From assembly GCF_007655135.1 (NCBI RefSeq), contig NC_045130.1:37444605-37508604 (forward strand): 64,000 nucleotides of DNA, given 5' to 3'. The notes under the pieces are model-generated. The model searched no databases. It saw only the letters and a list, made by a program, of their open reading frames with translations, and was not told the DNA's origin. The translations under genes were made by a program, and so were the position numbers. Below are positions 49,029 to 61,700 of the stretch, one piece after another (the stretch's first letter is position 1; each line of letters starts with the position of its first letter). The stretch is from Punica granatum. Lineage: Eukaryota > Streptophyta > Magnoliopsida > Myrtales > Lythraceae.

Positions 49029-50790
49029 ATGAGCTGCTGGAACTGCTCAGATTGCTGTGGAGATGAGTCTGATGATGATGATGCGACTGAACAAGCAGAT
49101 GATGGAGGTACGAACAGAAACAGGAATAACCCACCGGGTCACCTTGAGATGTCGACTTTTCAGCCAAGGACGAATTTCGGACCAAGGGCCAGACCAAGAA
49201 TACGACCAACAATTGCTCGGACTTTGTCAGGTAGGTCTATGTTTAGATTCAATCGTTGCTGAACCTTTCCTGGTGGTGAAAGAAATTAATACCATTGTCA
49301 CCTTAGATCGAAGAAACCAGCCTCTTCCGAATCTGCCAATCCAAGTTCCTCAGATTCCACTCGATGAACTGAAGGAGATCACAAACAACTTTGGAAAGGA
49401 TGCTCATATCGGAGAGGGACCCTATGGGAAAGTATACAAAGGGATCCTTAAGAACGGCAAGGATGCAGCAATCAAGAAGCTATATGAGTGTGCGCAATCT
49501 GACGATGCATTTCGAGTCCAGGTTTGCAATTCAAATGAAGATCAGAAACTCCCTGTCAGTTTATCGACGTTAATAAGACACAGGTTATCTTCCTTCCTGC
49601 TGATTTATTGGCCCCACAGATTTCAATAGCATCGTCACTGAAGCACCCGAATGTCACGGCTCTTCTGGGCTACTGCATTAACGGGGAATCTCGTATTCTG
49701 GCCTATGAGTTCGCAAGTATTGGCACTCTCCGTGAGCTTCTTCATGGTAAGTGGATCATACGTAATTAAGGCCTCTTTTTTCGAGTTTGTATCTAAGACC
49801 GAGATAATTCATCTGAAATATAAGACGTCGCTTCCAGTTCATGATGTTTGTTACTGATGCAGGTAACAGAGAAACCGCGGACCCAATGTCTGGTCTGGTT
49901 CTGTCTTGGGATCAGCGAGTGCGTATAGCTGCACAGGCTGCACGAGGACTCGAGTACTTACATGAAATTGTGCAACTTGTCCATCGAGCCATCAAGTCTG
50001 CCAACATATTGATCTTCGACAACTTCGTAGCTAAGATTGCTGACTACGACTTGACCAACCAAAGTACAGGTCCCATTCACTCAAACCGGCTCATCGGAGG
50101 CTACGGTTACAGTGCTCCGGAGTAAGCGACATCTTTGAGTCCATTTAATTAAGGAATCACCTTGGAATTCCTGTCTCAGTAAATGTTTCCTTTCCGGAGC
50201 AGATGTGCATTAACCGGGAAGCAAACTACCAAGAGCGACGTCTACAGCTTCGGGGTGGTATTGCTGGAGCTTTTGACAGGTCGGAAGACTTACGATAACA
50301 GATTGCCACTTCAACAGCGGAGTTTAGTTGCTTGGGTGCGGGAAAGAGACCTTGAGTCGCTTATTCGTTTAGATTAGTGACTATGTTTAGAAAGCATTGT
50401 CCGACACGACAATAATCGAACAATTTTTCTGTATTGAATCATCAGGCCACACCTCTACTTAGTACAATGGTTGGTGAATGCGTTGACCCGAGGATGGACA
50501 GAGATTACCCTCCAGCAGTAGTTGCAGAGGTAAAGTCATCTGCATCTTTTAATCCGACTGAATACTGAACTCAGCTTATTGATTACCGATGGAATTTTTT
50601 TTTTTTTTTGTGTGTGTGTGTGTCTGAATTGCAGTTTGCTGCCATTGCCGCCCTGTGCGTGCAACATGAGCCCGATTTCCGCCCCAACATGACCACCGTC
50701 CGCAAACGACTTGAGGCACTCTTGAAAGAACAGATCGGGCCAAGCTCCTACCACACTCCCATTGACAATCGAAGGCCAACAGAAAAGTGA
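49029..50790 (+). CDS. PTI1-like protein, probable pseudokinase
   Basis: Seven coding exons join in phase: 49,029-49,230; 49,307-49,521; 49,620-49,746; 49,863-50,121; 50,203-50,335; 50,446-50,529; 50,635-50,790. The product is 391 aa, with the same exon plan as the upstream PTI1-like gene. The N-terminus [10 protein letters not shown] is cysteine-rich, followed by an acidic then Arg/Pro-rich linker. The glycine loop GEGPYGKVY (103-111) and ATP lysine K124 are kept. However, the catalytic loop reads HRAIKSAN (222-229), with Ala224 (codon GCC, 49,988-49,990) replacing the essential Asp. DFD has become DYD (242-244), and the activation segment GTFGY has become GGYGY, losing the P+1 Thr. The whole frame is open with good splice sites, so it is a gene that probably encodes a non-catalytic scaffold or decoy, not a decayed pseudogene. 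Confidence 0.92.
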
Positions 50791-51232
50791 CTGAGCAGCA
50801 TTGGCTTTATCAGTTCAAATTCCAACAGCAAATTAATTCGAAAATCGTAGACCTAAATTCGATAAAGTAGTTTAATCGTGGTGTATTGACTTTAAGCACG
50901 ACATTGTCGATTGAGAACGATTGTTAGCTAAATGAATACCCAGGATTTCAATGAGAATTTAAAAGAGAGTTATACGAGGCGAGGTTTGTCCTGACTTTGG
51001 TATGGATCATTTTCAAAGCTGTGATACTCATCAACTGGCATTGCTATATTTACTTTTCTTACAGGGTTGTGTATCAATGGACAAAGGAAACGCCATTACA
51101 GATGACCTGGAATTTCGGGCTCCCTCCATATACAATGAAGATACGGCAAACAATGATCCACCAAGCACAAGCAAAGTAAATCTATATCTAAAGTACTGTA
51201 GTTACAGGTACTCCCGTATACGCATGAGCTCA
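50791..51232. other. Convergent 3' region of kinase 2 and the hAT-like gene
   Basis: An open frame (51,002-51,493, +) runs through here and into the antisense of the hAT-like last exon. It shows no recognised motif and is probably chance. The rest is 3' UTR sequence of the two convergent genes. Confidence 0.4.
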
Positions 51233-54200
51233 CTATTCCGTGTCACCATCATCGAGAAAACCCAGATCCTCATCATCTATATCATCATCCTCATCATCAT
51301 CGGTTGTTACTGTCTCACCTGCTTGATTAACTTCCAAAGGTTCGAGATCATTACTCAAAGTAACCATTTCTACAGGTCTCTTTTCTTCACTCTCATTCTC
51401 GTCGTCATCTCCACTGAATTGGTCCACTTCGTTGTAAAGGATCTCCTGAAAAATGATAAAAAATTCCGAGAGGCTTACTCAGTTTGTAGTTAATGGCAGA
51501 AATCAACAAGGCAGAGAGGAGATCCTTAAAGATTAATGTTAATGTTACCTCATCATTCTGCTCCAATTGTCTCTCGGTTCCATCAACCCAATCGTGCAGA
51601 AGGTTTTCTGAAATGCCACTTTCAAAGGAGAGTAGATCATCAATGTCTCCACCGACCAGAGGTTCTCTTAGACGCAAGTTGTAGTGAACACACGTCAGAT
51701 CATCCCATCTCTTTTTGGAGAGACTATTATGCCTTCTGCTATGAAATTGATCATATATACTCCACGAGTGTTCACATCCAATAGACGAGCAAGTTTGGCT
51801 CAGTATGCGAATGGCGATTTGCCGGAGCTCGAGGCATCTTATCCCATGTTGTTGCCACCACGAAGCTGTTTGCAATATATATTCAAAATCACAAAGTTAA
51901 AATTAGTTCTACAAGAAATCTAAGATACAAGATATGATTTTAACTTGAATGCTCGACCAAGTAATTTTCAGTCCAAAGCTGCTCCTATGTCACCTGGATC
52001 AAGCTCTGTCCTTGTACTAATAGCCAAATCAGTACCGAAATCAGCTTTTGCGGAAACAAATTCTGGAATCTGACAGAGTACACAGAATTTCATCAGCAAG
52101 GATCAAAGAAAAGGCAAAAAAAAAAAACAACTCGTAGAAAAATCAAAAGCATGCTTACTCAATGGATACTTCAAGAACAATTCCGACTCGAAACATCAAC
52201 AAAGCAATCAAATTTGAAGCTTCTAAAATATAGATTCCAGGAAGCACGTTTTAACCTGCATTGAAACTTTCATTCTTCTGGCACTGTCTTGCTCAAGCCG
52301 AACTATACATTCATTCAGACCACGAATCACCTCAGGATGCTGAAAGCACAAGGGAGTAATAAGATACTAGACAGGTAAGTGCACTGAAGCCTTGATGAGA
52401 TAAACTAGCTGTATGTTGTGTATTCATTTTGTCGTACCGTTATAAAATCAGGACGGTAACGGTACGACGGATTAAGAAAGTAAGCAGCTACATAAAGAGG
52501 ATGGTGGAACAAAGTGCGCCATTTGTTGTCCATCACGCTCCAGAAAGGTCCATATTTTCGCACATCACCACCATGAATGGCTTTAATGGCAAGCATAGCT
52601 CTGTACATTTCGTTATATGCATATGGAAGGCTGTCCCCGCTATTTATCCTTTGAAGAACTTGGACTAGCGGTTCTAAAGATTTCTTCACATACTGCATCT
52701 TCTTCCAAAATGCAGCATCTAAGACTATCTTTCCCACTTCAATGCCTCCTTCACTCCTGGAATATCGAGAAGAGAGCCATCTATTTGACTGAAGCATCCT
52801 CTTAAGACCAACTCTCTGATCCAGCAAACTCCGGATGGTGAAAAAACTAGTCAAAAGTTTTGTGGCACCTGGCATGAGAAGTTCCTTCCCTCCTGTAAAT
52901 TCTTTCTTCATATAGTTTAAGACCCATGTAGCGTTATATACAAACTTTGTAATTTTTTTTGCCTTCTCAAAGCATTCCCCCACCCACTTTATCTTCAAAA
53001 AATCCTCAAGCAGATGATCAATGGTGTGCACAGCACAAGGAGTCCAGAACAGATTCTTCCTCTTCTCTTCAAGCATCTTTCCTGCAGCCCTAAAGCAGGC
53101 TGTGTCCTCAGTCACCACCTGCAACAGGGTGCAAAATATGAGCTTCCACTAAGCCATCGCACTTGAAAAAGTTAGAATGGAAATGTCAAATACCTGAACA
53201 ATGTTTTCCTCGCCCATCTCATCTACCACTCTGTCCAGTAATAGGAAAAGCTTTCCATAATCTTCAATCACGTCAGTTGCATCTACAGAAGAAACAAAGT
53301 ATATACCACGAGGACAAGATACTAGAAGGTTTACTATTCTCCTTCCTTGGACATCCTTCCAACTATCTAACAAGATAGAACAACCAGTATTTGTCCATGA
53401 TGCCTTCAACTCTTCCAGATACTTTCTAGTGGATGTGATCTCATTTCGAAGAAATAGGCCAGATATCAATCGGCTTGATGGACCCTTTAGACCTGGCCCA
53501 TATTGGCCAACCAACTCTAACATTCTGTGGAAATACGGAGAATTTGCAGCAGTGGAAGGGATTCCAGCATGGTAGAAAAATTTGGATATAGCAGATACAA
53601 CATCCCTGCGACCTCTTTTATTGGAAACCACCTTCCGTTTTCCTTGCCTATGGTGAGATAATGGCTGGCTTTTCAGCGAATTTAAAAAAACAGAATCTAA
53701 TCTTGACCTTTTCAATGGTGGATCAGGACCATTCCAACTGCCCCCAGTAAACCTTGGACTACTTATGTTTCGGATATCCCCATCGAAAGCCTTTTCATCA
53801 TAGGCATCAATCTCCTTGTTGAAACCTTCTGAAAATCCTTCATCCTGCTCTTCGTGTTCATCCTCATCTTCTGACTGCATGTAGAAAGCAGATATCTCTT
53901 TTGTGTCAGGCTTTCTAGGTCTTCTCCCCGAACGATGCCATTTCATATTCTCCTTCATTTTAACATAAACATCTTCTGGTGCCTTTTCACAACATGCAAC
54001 TTCGCCAGGGATCCTAGCCAAATGTTGTTTAAATCGATTAATCCCTCCACTGATGATCTTCTCACAGTAATTGCACTTAACCCTTTTCTTCTTATCATCC
54101 TGAGCAACACAATGTTCCCAACCTGGGTCCACATATCCCAACGATCGAAGAGGGGCAAACCTTATGACCAGATTTTTATCACCTGTTACTTTCTTTCCCT

Positions 54201-54519
54201 TGTGCTTATAAGAGGCATTTGCTTCCTCTGCATCCTTGTATTGACAATCATATTCATCCTGTTTTCGTTTCCGTCCAGAACGGCATCCTTCCAGGTTTCT
54301 CCTCATGCTAAGACACACTTCTTCAGAGGCCCTTTCACAGTGAGTGACTTCCCCGGATATTCTGGCCAGGTGTTGCTTCAATCTAAATATTCCTCCACTG
54401 ACTACTTTTCCACAATAATTACATTTCACTTTCTTTTTCTTTTCATCTTGAGCAACTCCATGCTCCCATCCAGGATCAACACATCCAGCAGATCGCAGAG
54501 GGGGCATCTCTTCGACCAT
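51233..54519 (-). CDS. Domesticated hAT-transposase-like protein with two BED zinc fingers
   Basis: Six coding exons on the minus strand join in phase: 54,519-53,194; 53,118-52,438; 52,339-52,256; 52,069-51,994; 51,865-51,549; 51,445-51,233. The product is 898 aa. Two BED fingers follow the same template, DPGWEH...VKCNYC...FKQHLARI.GEV..C. Their ligands are C33, C36, H50, C61 and C149, C152, H166, C177. Next come a DUF659-like transposase region, then the hAT C-terminal dimerisation segment CEHSWSIYDQFHSRRHNSLSKKRWDDL, and a strongly acidic tail (DDDEDDDIDDEDLGFLDDGD). It has multiple introns, an intact frame and no terminal repeats that I can find. It therefore looks like a host gene derived from a transposase; Arabidopsis has a similar two-BED protein (I recall At3g17450). 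A role as DNA-binding regulator is inferred. Confidence 0.92.
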
Positions 54520-55640
54520 CAGGAAAGTAGCAAAGCCTCTGCAATCTTACTTTCTACAAACAACAAGACAGAGAGAACATTTATAGCAAAACAAATAACC
54601 CAAAAAAACAAAAAGAAAGAAAAGAAAAGCTTAAGGATTTCCCATCTCTTCATAGTCTCATCACAATAGCACAACAGTCAGCATTACAACTTGCAAGATT
54701 TGCCCGTATCGTGAAACAACTAAAGTTCCGGTCCAATTCTTTTGTTATCCATCCGCAATCTACTCTATACATACAAGCTAGCTGAAATAAACTCCACCGG
54801 CACTCGTTCCTACATATAAATGATTGAAACACACAATGGCGCATTGCACTTACAGCGTGTCCATCTCCTTGATGTGCTGAAACCCCTTTCCTGGGGTAGA
54901 AACTATGCAGCATGCCATTACAAGCTCCTTGGTAGTCAGGTTTTCCTCTGCAGCAGACAGAATTACCCCTTTGAAGGGCCTGAAACAACAAAGGAAAGGA
55001 CAGTTTCATATATGGGTAAGGAGAGACAAACCACTGATGGCACAAACAAAACAATGTCTTCTTTGGACAGGTCGAAGCTCATAAACAATCAATCAAAAAC
55101 TTCAACTTGTTAGAAATGATTACTGCGCAGGTGGTGATGATTTTTAACATACACCTGATAGAGCGCGTAAGGAGGAACAGTGACGCTTTTCATCCGATCT
55201 CTCCATGCTAGCGATTGCGTCGAAGTAAAGAAGCGAAGCAGCAAAGGAAAGCTCTTCGGCGCGGCGATTGTCGTGCTCCGGTGATCTCACCAATCTAGGG
55301 AGAGCTGCTGGCAGAGTGGCGGAGGCTGTGAGGCTCCGGAAGCTGGGGCGACTGGTCAAACGCGAGAGGACAAGCTGAGCTGATTATCGGTCGGAGCTGC
55401 GGAGAGAAGGCACGGCAACGAAGGAAGGTGATCGGACGAGGCGCCTGCTGTGGCTGTGGGGGGTAGATTGGGTGCTGGAGCTTCCACGCTGAAACGGATC
55501 GTCGTGTTGACGGAGAGCCAAAGCGCCGTCGTATCACGGTGTCTTGACGTGACGGGAGGAGAAGTGACGTCAGAGGAGAGCGAGGAGGGCGTAGTGCGAT
55601 GTCGTTTCGAGCTCACTTTCGCTCAGAGTAGAGGGGATGT
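54520..55640 (-). promoter_or_regulatory. 5' UTR exons and promoter side of the hAT-like gene
   Basis: On the minus strand a GC-rich first leader exon (about 55,620-55,155) ends TATCAG|GTGTATG. Another leader segment probably starts after TTTCAG at about 54,980, and a last acceptor (TTTGTAG) lies about 40 bases before the ATG. The overlapping short frames at 55,144-55,656 on both strands are attributed to GC-rich leader sequence. Confidence 0.4.
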
Positions 55641-57079
55641 GGGTCCCACCACATAGGTTCACAATCACTGGGCCGCTGGGCTGGGCCTAACATGGCCCTG
55701 GCCCAGGTCTAGCTCTCAACTCAACCAAATGGCTCCTTTTATTATTATTATTATTATTAATTATTCTTTTTTTTTTTCCCTTCAAGTTCAACCACGAGGT
55801 TTTCTCACCCTACTGACCGAGAATAGTCCATATTCGGGAAGGGGATGCTTCCAATAAGTCAAATCTCGACTAACTGATTCAGATTTTCACTTTACTGCTT
55901 TCTATATGACGAGCCAATTTGGAATCAAGAATCAAGATTAAGAATAATGTGTAAATGTAAGCCTACGTCACTATATATAGTCCACATGGGAGTCGAGACC
56001 GTGTTTAATCGAAAGCCGAGGAGCGTCGTGCAATATTTCACGTGGGACAGTTCTGTTTCTTCTGCTTGGCCTTACATAAGAGATTCATTAGACACAAAAC
56101 TTTTTGGTGTCTTCTTGTTTAATGGAAGAAGAATCCCAATTCCTTTCATGGAATGGAACATCATCATCATCCCATTCCCAAACAAAGGAAGAGGTTGTCC
56201 CACCAATTACGGGGAATGGATAACAAAAGATCGCGATTGCTCTCCTAGGGGACAAATCAACCATGATCATGGAAAATCACACTCACTTGTCCCTTCTATA
56301 AATCCTATCCTCCATCATCGGATCACCATTTTTCAAAGCTAATCGATTGATACATAGAAAACTCTCACGTTACATTCTAATCTCTCATGGGCCCAACACG
56401 CTCTAGATCAGAAGAGCATACACAAAAGAAGTTGCATGTCAAGTTTGAGATAACATGTAAAAGAATATCTGCAGTCCTTCGACGTCGACCTTCTGCATTG
56501 TTCTCTATGATTTTTCTCGAGAACAAAATAACAATAAAAGGGCTTTTCAATCGTGCAAGTGGGGGGAATATCTTAGTTTATCCTCACAGATAGGAAACAT
56601 AGTAAAGTAATCAAACTGATACGAAACATGAGACCCTCTTATTAAAAAACCAAAAATAAAATAAAATTCACACATCCCTTTTTTTTTCTTTTTTTCTTTT
56701 TTCGTGGTGGGGTTGGGTAGAATAATATGTGAAGAAGAAGAAGAAGAAGAAGGCCAAAGAGGAAGCCAAAAGATATGGTGGAGATCCGAGTAGGGTCCAA
56801 GGCTGTCCGGATTGAAGGGGACAGCTGATCCTATCCCTCCTAAAAAGCTACAAAGGAATAAAGAAAGAAAGATTCAATTCATACACTCTCCTTCTTTCTT
56901 CTTTCTTCCTCCCTCTCATGAAGAAAAAGTAGGAGCGGATTAGTTTAGCTTCACTTTCGGACAGACTAGAAAAGTGATCCAACCACAAAAATTTGACATT
57001 TTTAGTGCCCTAAAAAAAAAACACCTCGCCTATTAATCTTTAGTGGAGTCCTCTCGATTCAAATTTTCCTCCAAAACCT
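55641..57079. other. Spacer upstream of the SANT gene
   Basis: It contains an ATT microsatellite (about 55,740-55,758), a GAA microsatellite (56,732-56,752) and a CT-rich, leader-like stretch (56,886-56,920). No convincing coding frame is present. The CT-rich stretch could be the first exon of the SANT gene, but I cannot show it. Confidence 0.4.
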
Positions 57080-57395
57080 AACGGTGTATTTGATTTTAGA
57101 GTTAAGTAGAATTGAGTTTTGATTTTTAATTGAGTTGTAATGATTGTATTGTTGAATTATGAGAAAAAGTGTGAAAAAATAATGAATAGTCGAGAAAAAG
57201 TAACGATTATATTGTTGAATTGTGAAAAAAAATAATAAATAGTTGATAGAATTTAGTATAAAAAAATTAAATTGAATGATTAAAAAAATTAAAGAAAAAC
57301 GAAAATGTAATAATTGTGTTGTTGACTTTTATTGTGTAGTGAGTAGAATTAAAATTAAAATTAAAATTTTAAAAATATAATTGTAAAACTAATCG
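57080..57395. mobile_element. AT-rich MITE, family copy C
   Basis: It matches copies A (18,368) and B (28,606, inverted), including TGTAATGATTGTATTGTTGA and AATTATGAGAAAAAGTGTGA. An internal segment (ATTGTTGAATTGTGAAAAA) is duplicated. The outer ends are ACGGTGTATTTGATTTTAGA and TTGTAAAACTAATCGG. Non-coding. Confidence 0.6.
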
Positions 57396-58090
57396 GGAGT
57401 CCAAAAGTCCTTGACATCGACCCAGCCGAGGATCAATTGCTTACGGGTGAAATGCCCAAATCTTGCCCACAGAAGTCGTTTTCTTTTCTTGCAAGGTAGG
57501 AAAGTGAGGAGACGGGGGAAGGTGACTGATTGGCTGCGGATGAAAGATGTGTCGGTCAATTTCCATTATTGGGTTTATTAATTCTTGACTGTGGATTAAG
57601 GATAACAATAATTACTTGTGGTAGGGCCGGGGGGGTGGCTGACGATGACGACGATGATGATGGTTTCTTCTTCGGATCTAACACCATTTGGAATCCAATG
57701 CTAGAATTAGAAACTATTTAGATTCTGGGTCTCGCAGGAAATGCTTAGACAAGTGTTTGGTCTTGTCTGTTTCTGATCATTGGGTTTCCTGTTTTAGCTG
57801 CTCCCCCAGACCAGAAGGATTAACCTTTAAGCTTCCTTCCTTTTTCTCACGATGAAGCTCCGTCATTATTAGTTCACTAATCCTGAACAACCCGAAGAAG
57901 AGAGGGACAGAGTGGAGCCGGTTGGTCCGTTTTGTTCCTCTTTGATGTATACTAGGATGTAGTGTGACCCAACGATTATTTGTCAGGTCGGTCGATCTAG
58001 TTCTTCGATCGCCCTTGTCTTTGTTCCTCCTCGCGTTTGTGATCGTGGCCGCGGTCGTCCTCTTGAAAGACGAGGGAATCTGAGGGGCTT

Positions 58091-58751
58091 ATGTTTATGG
58101 GTGGTGTTAGAGGTCTGGTGTGTGGGTGGACCTGGGAGGAGAACAAGCTGTTCGAGCTGGCTCTGGCGATTGTGGATGAGGGGGATCCTAACCGCTGGGA
58201 GGCAGTTGCTGCCATCATCGGAGGGGAGAAGAGTGCCGAGGAAGTTCACAGACACTACACGGTCCTCGTGGAGGATTTGCAGTTCATAGAGGGTGGCTTC
58301 ATGGACAATGAGCTGGAGTTGGAAGATGATCATAATCAGAAATCACTTCTTCAAGTTGACTGCTCACAATCAATTTACTGGACTGATGAAGATCACAGGT
58401 GTGTCACTTTCTGCCTTCCTCCCTCTGTGCAATATCAGCCCCTTCTGCATCATTTTACCGTGGCTGGAGTTTCGTTGTGATGTGATGGCTCGTGTTATCT
58501 TCTATGAACAATAGCAAAATATCGTTCCGGATTATCGTGGATCTTCTCAGAAAAACTGAAAGTCGTGAACTTTTTCTGTAAAATCAATGGGGACAAAAAC
58601 CGTTTTTAGCTCTTGGAATGAAAAACTTGATATGAAAAAGCATTTGTACTTCATAGAGAATCATTAGGTATCTGTTTAATTTCCCAGTGACGAGTCAAGC
58701 CAAGCTTTTCGGAGGCAGAAAGATAAGAAGTTCCTTCTGCCGATCTGTTAA
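58091..58751 (+). CDS. SANT/MYB-like protein of RADIALIS type
   Basis: Exon 1 is 58,091-58,398 and the proposed exon 2 is 58,688-58,751 (CAG|GTGTGT to TTTCCCAG), giving 123 aa. Residues 13-60 form a single SANT/MYB repeat, WTWEENKLFELALAIVDEGDPNRWEAVAAIIGGEKSAEEVHRHY, the pattern of RADIALIS and the first repeat of DIVARICATA. These proteins act in the nucleus; RAD types compete with DIV for partner proteins. After the repeat comes the acidic stretch FIEGGFMDNELELEDD and then IYWTDEDH, which resembles the beginning of a DIV second repeat (WTEEEH). In this model the second repeat is not completed, and exon 2 adds only a short basic tail (FRRQKDKKFLLPIC). Either it is a RAD-like protein or the second repeat lies in exons I failed to find. 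The alternative start M3 is possible. Exon 1 is much surer than exon 2. Confidence 0.7.
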
Positions 58752-61700
58752 AAATTCCATCTCTGATTTTACAGATCGCCCTAATGATTCCATTGTCATT
58801 TGGATCAGCAATTTCGGTTCAGTCTTACATCTGATGAATGGAATTAGTATTAGGCTTTCCTCAATTGCAGAATTTCATTCATTTCCTTTTGCAATGTCTC
58901 TGATTGCAGTTTGCTCGTTCAACTCGACATTACTTGATTAGTGCATCCTAATGGACATTCCTCAAAGTTGCAGCCTCTTCTTGTTGGACTGCAGAAGTAG
59001 TCGAAGCGGAGCAGGATTCAGGACGATTGCTTCCGTTAGTTATAGTTTACGAATAGGCACGCTCTTCTATTAGTTTCTAGAGCTGTGAAAATGCTAGTGG
59101 AAAAGGTTCTCTTCTGTAGTAATGTGCTTCAAACATTGTTTTCTCCGACTGATCGAGTTATACAGTAATATGAATGGCTGTCTATTTGTTCATTGTCTTT
59201 ACATGCTCGTGGAAACGTTGCAAAATTTGTACATGCCTGCAAAATCTTCTTATTTCTCGAGTTAAGGTATGATATATATGGTTGATACCGGAAATTTTGG
59301 CTACGTGGAAATGTATCTGCGCCCTTGCAGTCGGAATTCCTGACACACAGGAGCCAGAGCATTAGCTAATAATAATCTCTTGTCAGCATTAAGTTGAACT
59401 TGCAGAAGAACAATATGGACTCTTTTCATTCTTGCAAAAAGCAGCTATGAAACGATGATCTCTTCACGGTGCTTCAAAGGGACAAAGCCATTCACTTGCT
59501 ATTACAGGAAAGCATAGAAAAGGCTTTTATCGGAAATTTCATGGGGAGGTTTAACATTAAAATGAGATGTTCTTCCGATAACTCACTCAAATTCTCTAAT
59601 TGCATATGACGCCCTTATGTTTCGTTTGGCATACAAGGGAGTGAAAAAACACTTGCGATTGAATCTTCTGAAGGTACATTTTTCCAGGACACTCCCATCC
59701 CCTCCTGCTACCATTCCTTCGCATCCAACATTGCTTGATCACAAAATAGTTCAGTCCACTGACTGCATTGAGGTCGATGGGACAATGGTATTACAGCTCA
59801 TAATATCGTCATCTTTCAGGATCGATGCATCCTGCACGGATTGCGTCTTTTCATCAAATTTCGGCCACATAAAAACAGAAGATGATATCCTTTTTTCAGG
59901 GTTATCTGCATCCATCAATTTGATGGAATCCTCACCTATAACATAACAACCAAAAGGACTTAAGAGTCCAAAACTTTATGCAGTACAGCTGATAAATGCA
60001 ATTTTCTCATTGGGGGCGAAGCCATTTTCATTCAACTGTAAGATTGTGACGAGAAAGAAACATCAGACTTACCCTGAAAAGGAGACAGTACATATGCTAG
60101 CCCTGATATAGCCGATGATGGTTCGGCACGAGGCATTATATCGGCAGCATATATCAGATTAAAAATTATATTGGAATAAATTGTACGAATACCTTCTCCT
60201 TGCCTTCCCTTTTTGGATTACACTTCAGCATCCCTGTGTCTGCTCAACTCATAAATCCTTAAAAAAAAACAAAAACAACCCCCAGCAAAATATGAAACAT
60301 GGAGAAAGGAACAGAGCAGGGAAATGTTTGGAATGGGGAAGGAAGGAGAATGAAGAAGAGCACAAGACCAGGGAAGAGGCAGTGCATGGGAGGACACCAC
60401 AACAGCTTCTTCTTCCTCATACTCGTCCTCTAATTCGGATTGATCTCTCGATCCGTGACTCGATCTCTATCCCGCTGTTTGTCTCTGTTGTGGATCCATC
60501 CATGCCCTGCCTGTTCCCAGTCTCCGTTCCAGTCTCTTCCCCCTCCCTCCCTCCCCTCTATAACTCCCGGAGAATCATCAAGGCGTAACTGCATCCATCT
60601 CGAGCATCAGTCCTTGAGAGTCACGACCGCTAATTACCCGAACCTATCACAACATGAACAGATCAAGAACATTATTGGCCCCTATTGTATGGGAAATCTT
60701 GGGGCGTATTTATAAATGTTATAACTATATGGAATTGTTACCAATTAGGCAAGACAACAGCATGTAGTACAGAAGTCTGTACTGTCAGGATTTTGTCGTA
60801 TGGATCGAGAGTTGACCGCTTGTACTGCAATTTGTTATTTTCACGACCTTAGGATCCTCAGAGGTACTGTCTGGTCTGGTTTAGGAAGAGATGCAGTACT
60901 AACGGTACTACTGCCATGCCTTGCCTTCCTAAAAAGAATGATACTACTCATCACGTCTTAGCTTTTAAGAATTTACTATGTTTTCTGGATTTCCTCAACC
61001 TTCATTAGGTTACATGTTTGGTTGAACATCTAAACCGGGCCTCGATGGAAACCGGCCTCACCCAATCAAAACATCATATATGCTATGCATTTCCATGTTT
61101 CAAAGGTATCAACATTGAGGCTGGGCTTGGGCTTAGGCTTGAATGTACATGGGCAGGTCTTGATCGGTTGGGCCGCTCTCGCAGTTCACTGTACTGTTTC
61201 ATCGATCGGGCTGACCCGAGTTGGAGTGCGGGCCACTCCTACTAGCTACTACTAGTACTATGTACTTCCTGATGTTAGTTCGTATCAGTCAGCCACCCAC
61301 CATCAGTGTTCGGATGACCTATGCACTCGCAATGTCGGTGTCCTGTTGTGTACTATAATAAGAGTCGATAATGGTTGGATTTTACCATAATGCAACGACT
61401 TGTAAGTTGTGACTCCCGAATATGCTTTTATTTCGATTAAAAAAAAGGTGTACAGTCCTTGGAAGGCACTCCTCCCTTGCTACCCGAAAAAGGGCCCACA
61501 AACATGCGCCATGTGAATCCAAATGCTTTCTTGCTGCAGCTTTTGGGATGGTACAAAATCTGAGTTTAAGTAATAATGAATCATCCATCAATGTTGAGTT
61601 AGATCTCGTGACGCGTCCTTGTTTTGACATGATGAAGAAGAAAGATAAGCAGTTTGGTGCTCAGTTCACATGGTGGGCTCTGGACCCACTTTCACATTTC

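Noticed and set aside
51002..51493. 163-codon plus-strand open frame after PTI1-like kinase 2
   Set aside because: Most of it is antisense to the acidic last exon of the hAT-like gene, and no motif or splice link to the kinase gene was found.
55144..55656. Four overlapping frames upstream of the hAT-like gene
   Set aside because: Best explained as a GC-rich 5' UTR exon; none has a recognisable domain or joins the main frame.
56800..56822. Sequence similar to miR159 (GGATTGAAGGGG)
   Set aside because: Only the central 11 bases match, and I could see no complementary arm nearby to form a precursor hairpin.
60181..60588. 135-codon open frame
   Set aside because: Low-complexity Ser/Pro-rich tail, no recognisable domain, overlapping frames on the other strand, and a CT-rich composition more like a leader or promoter.
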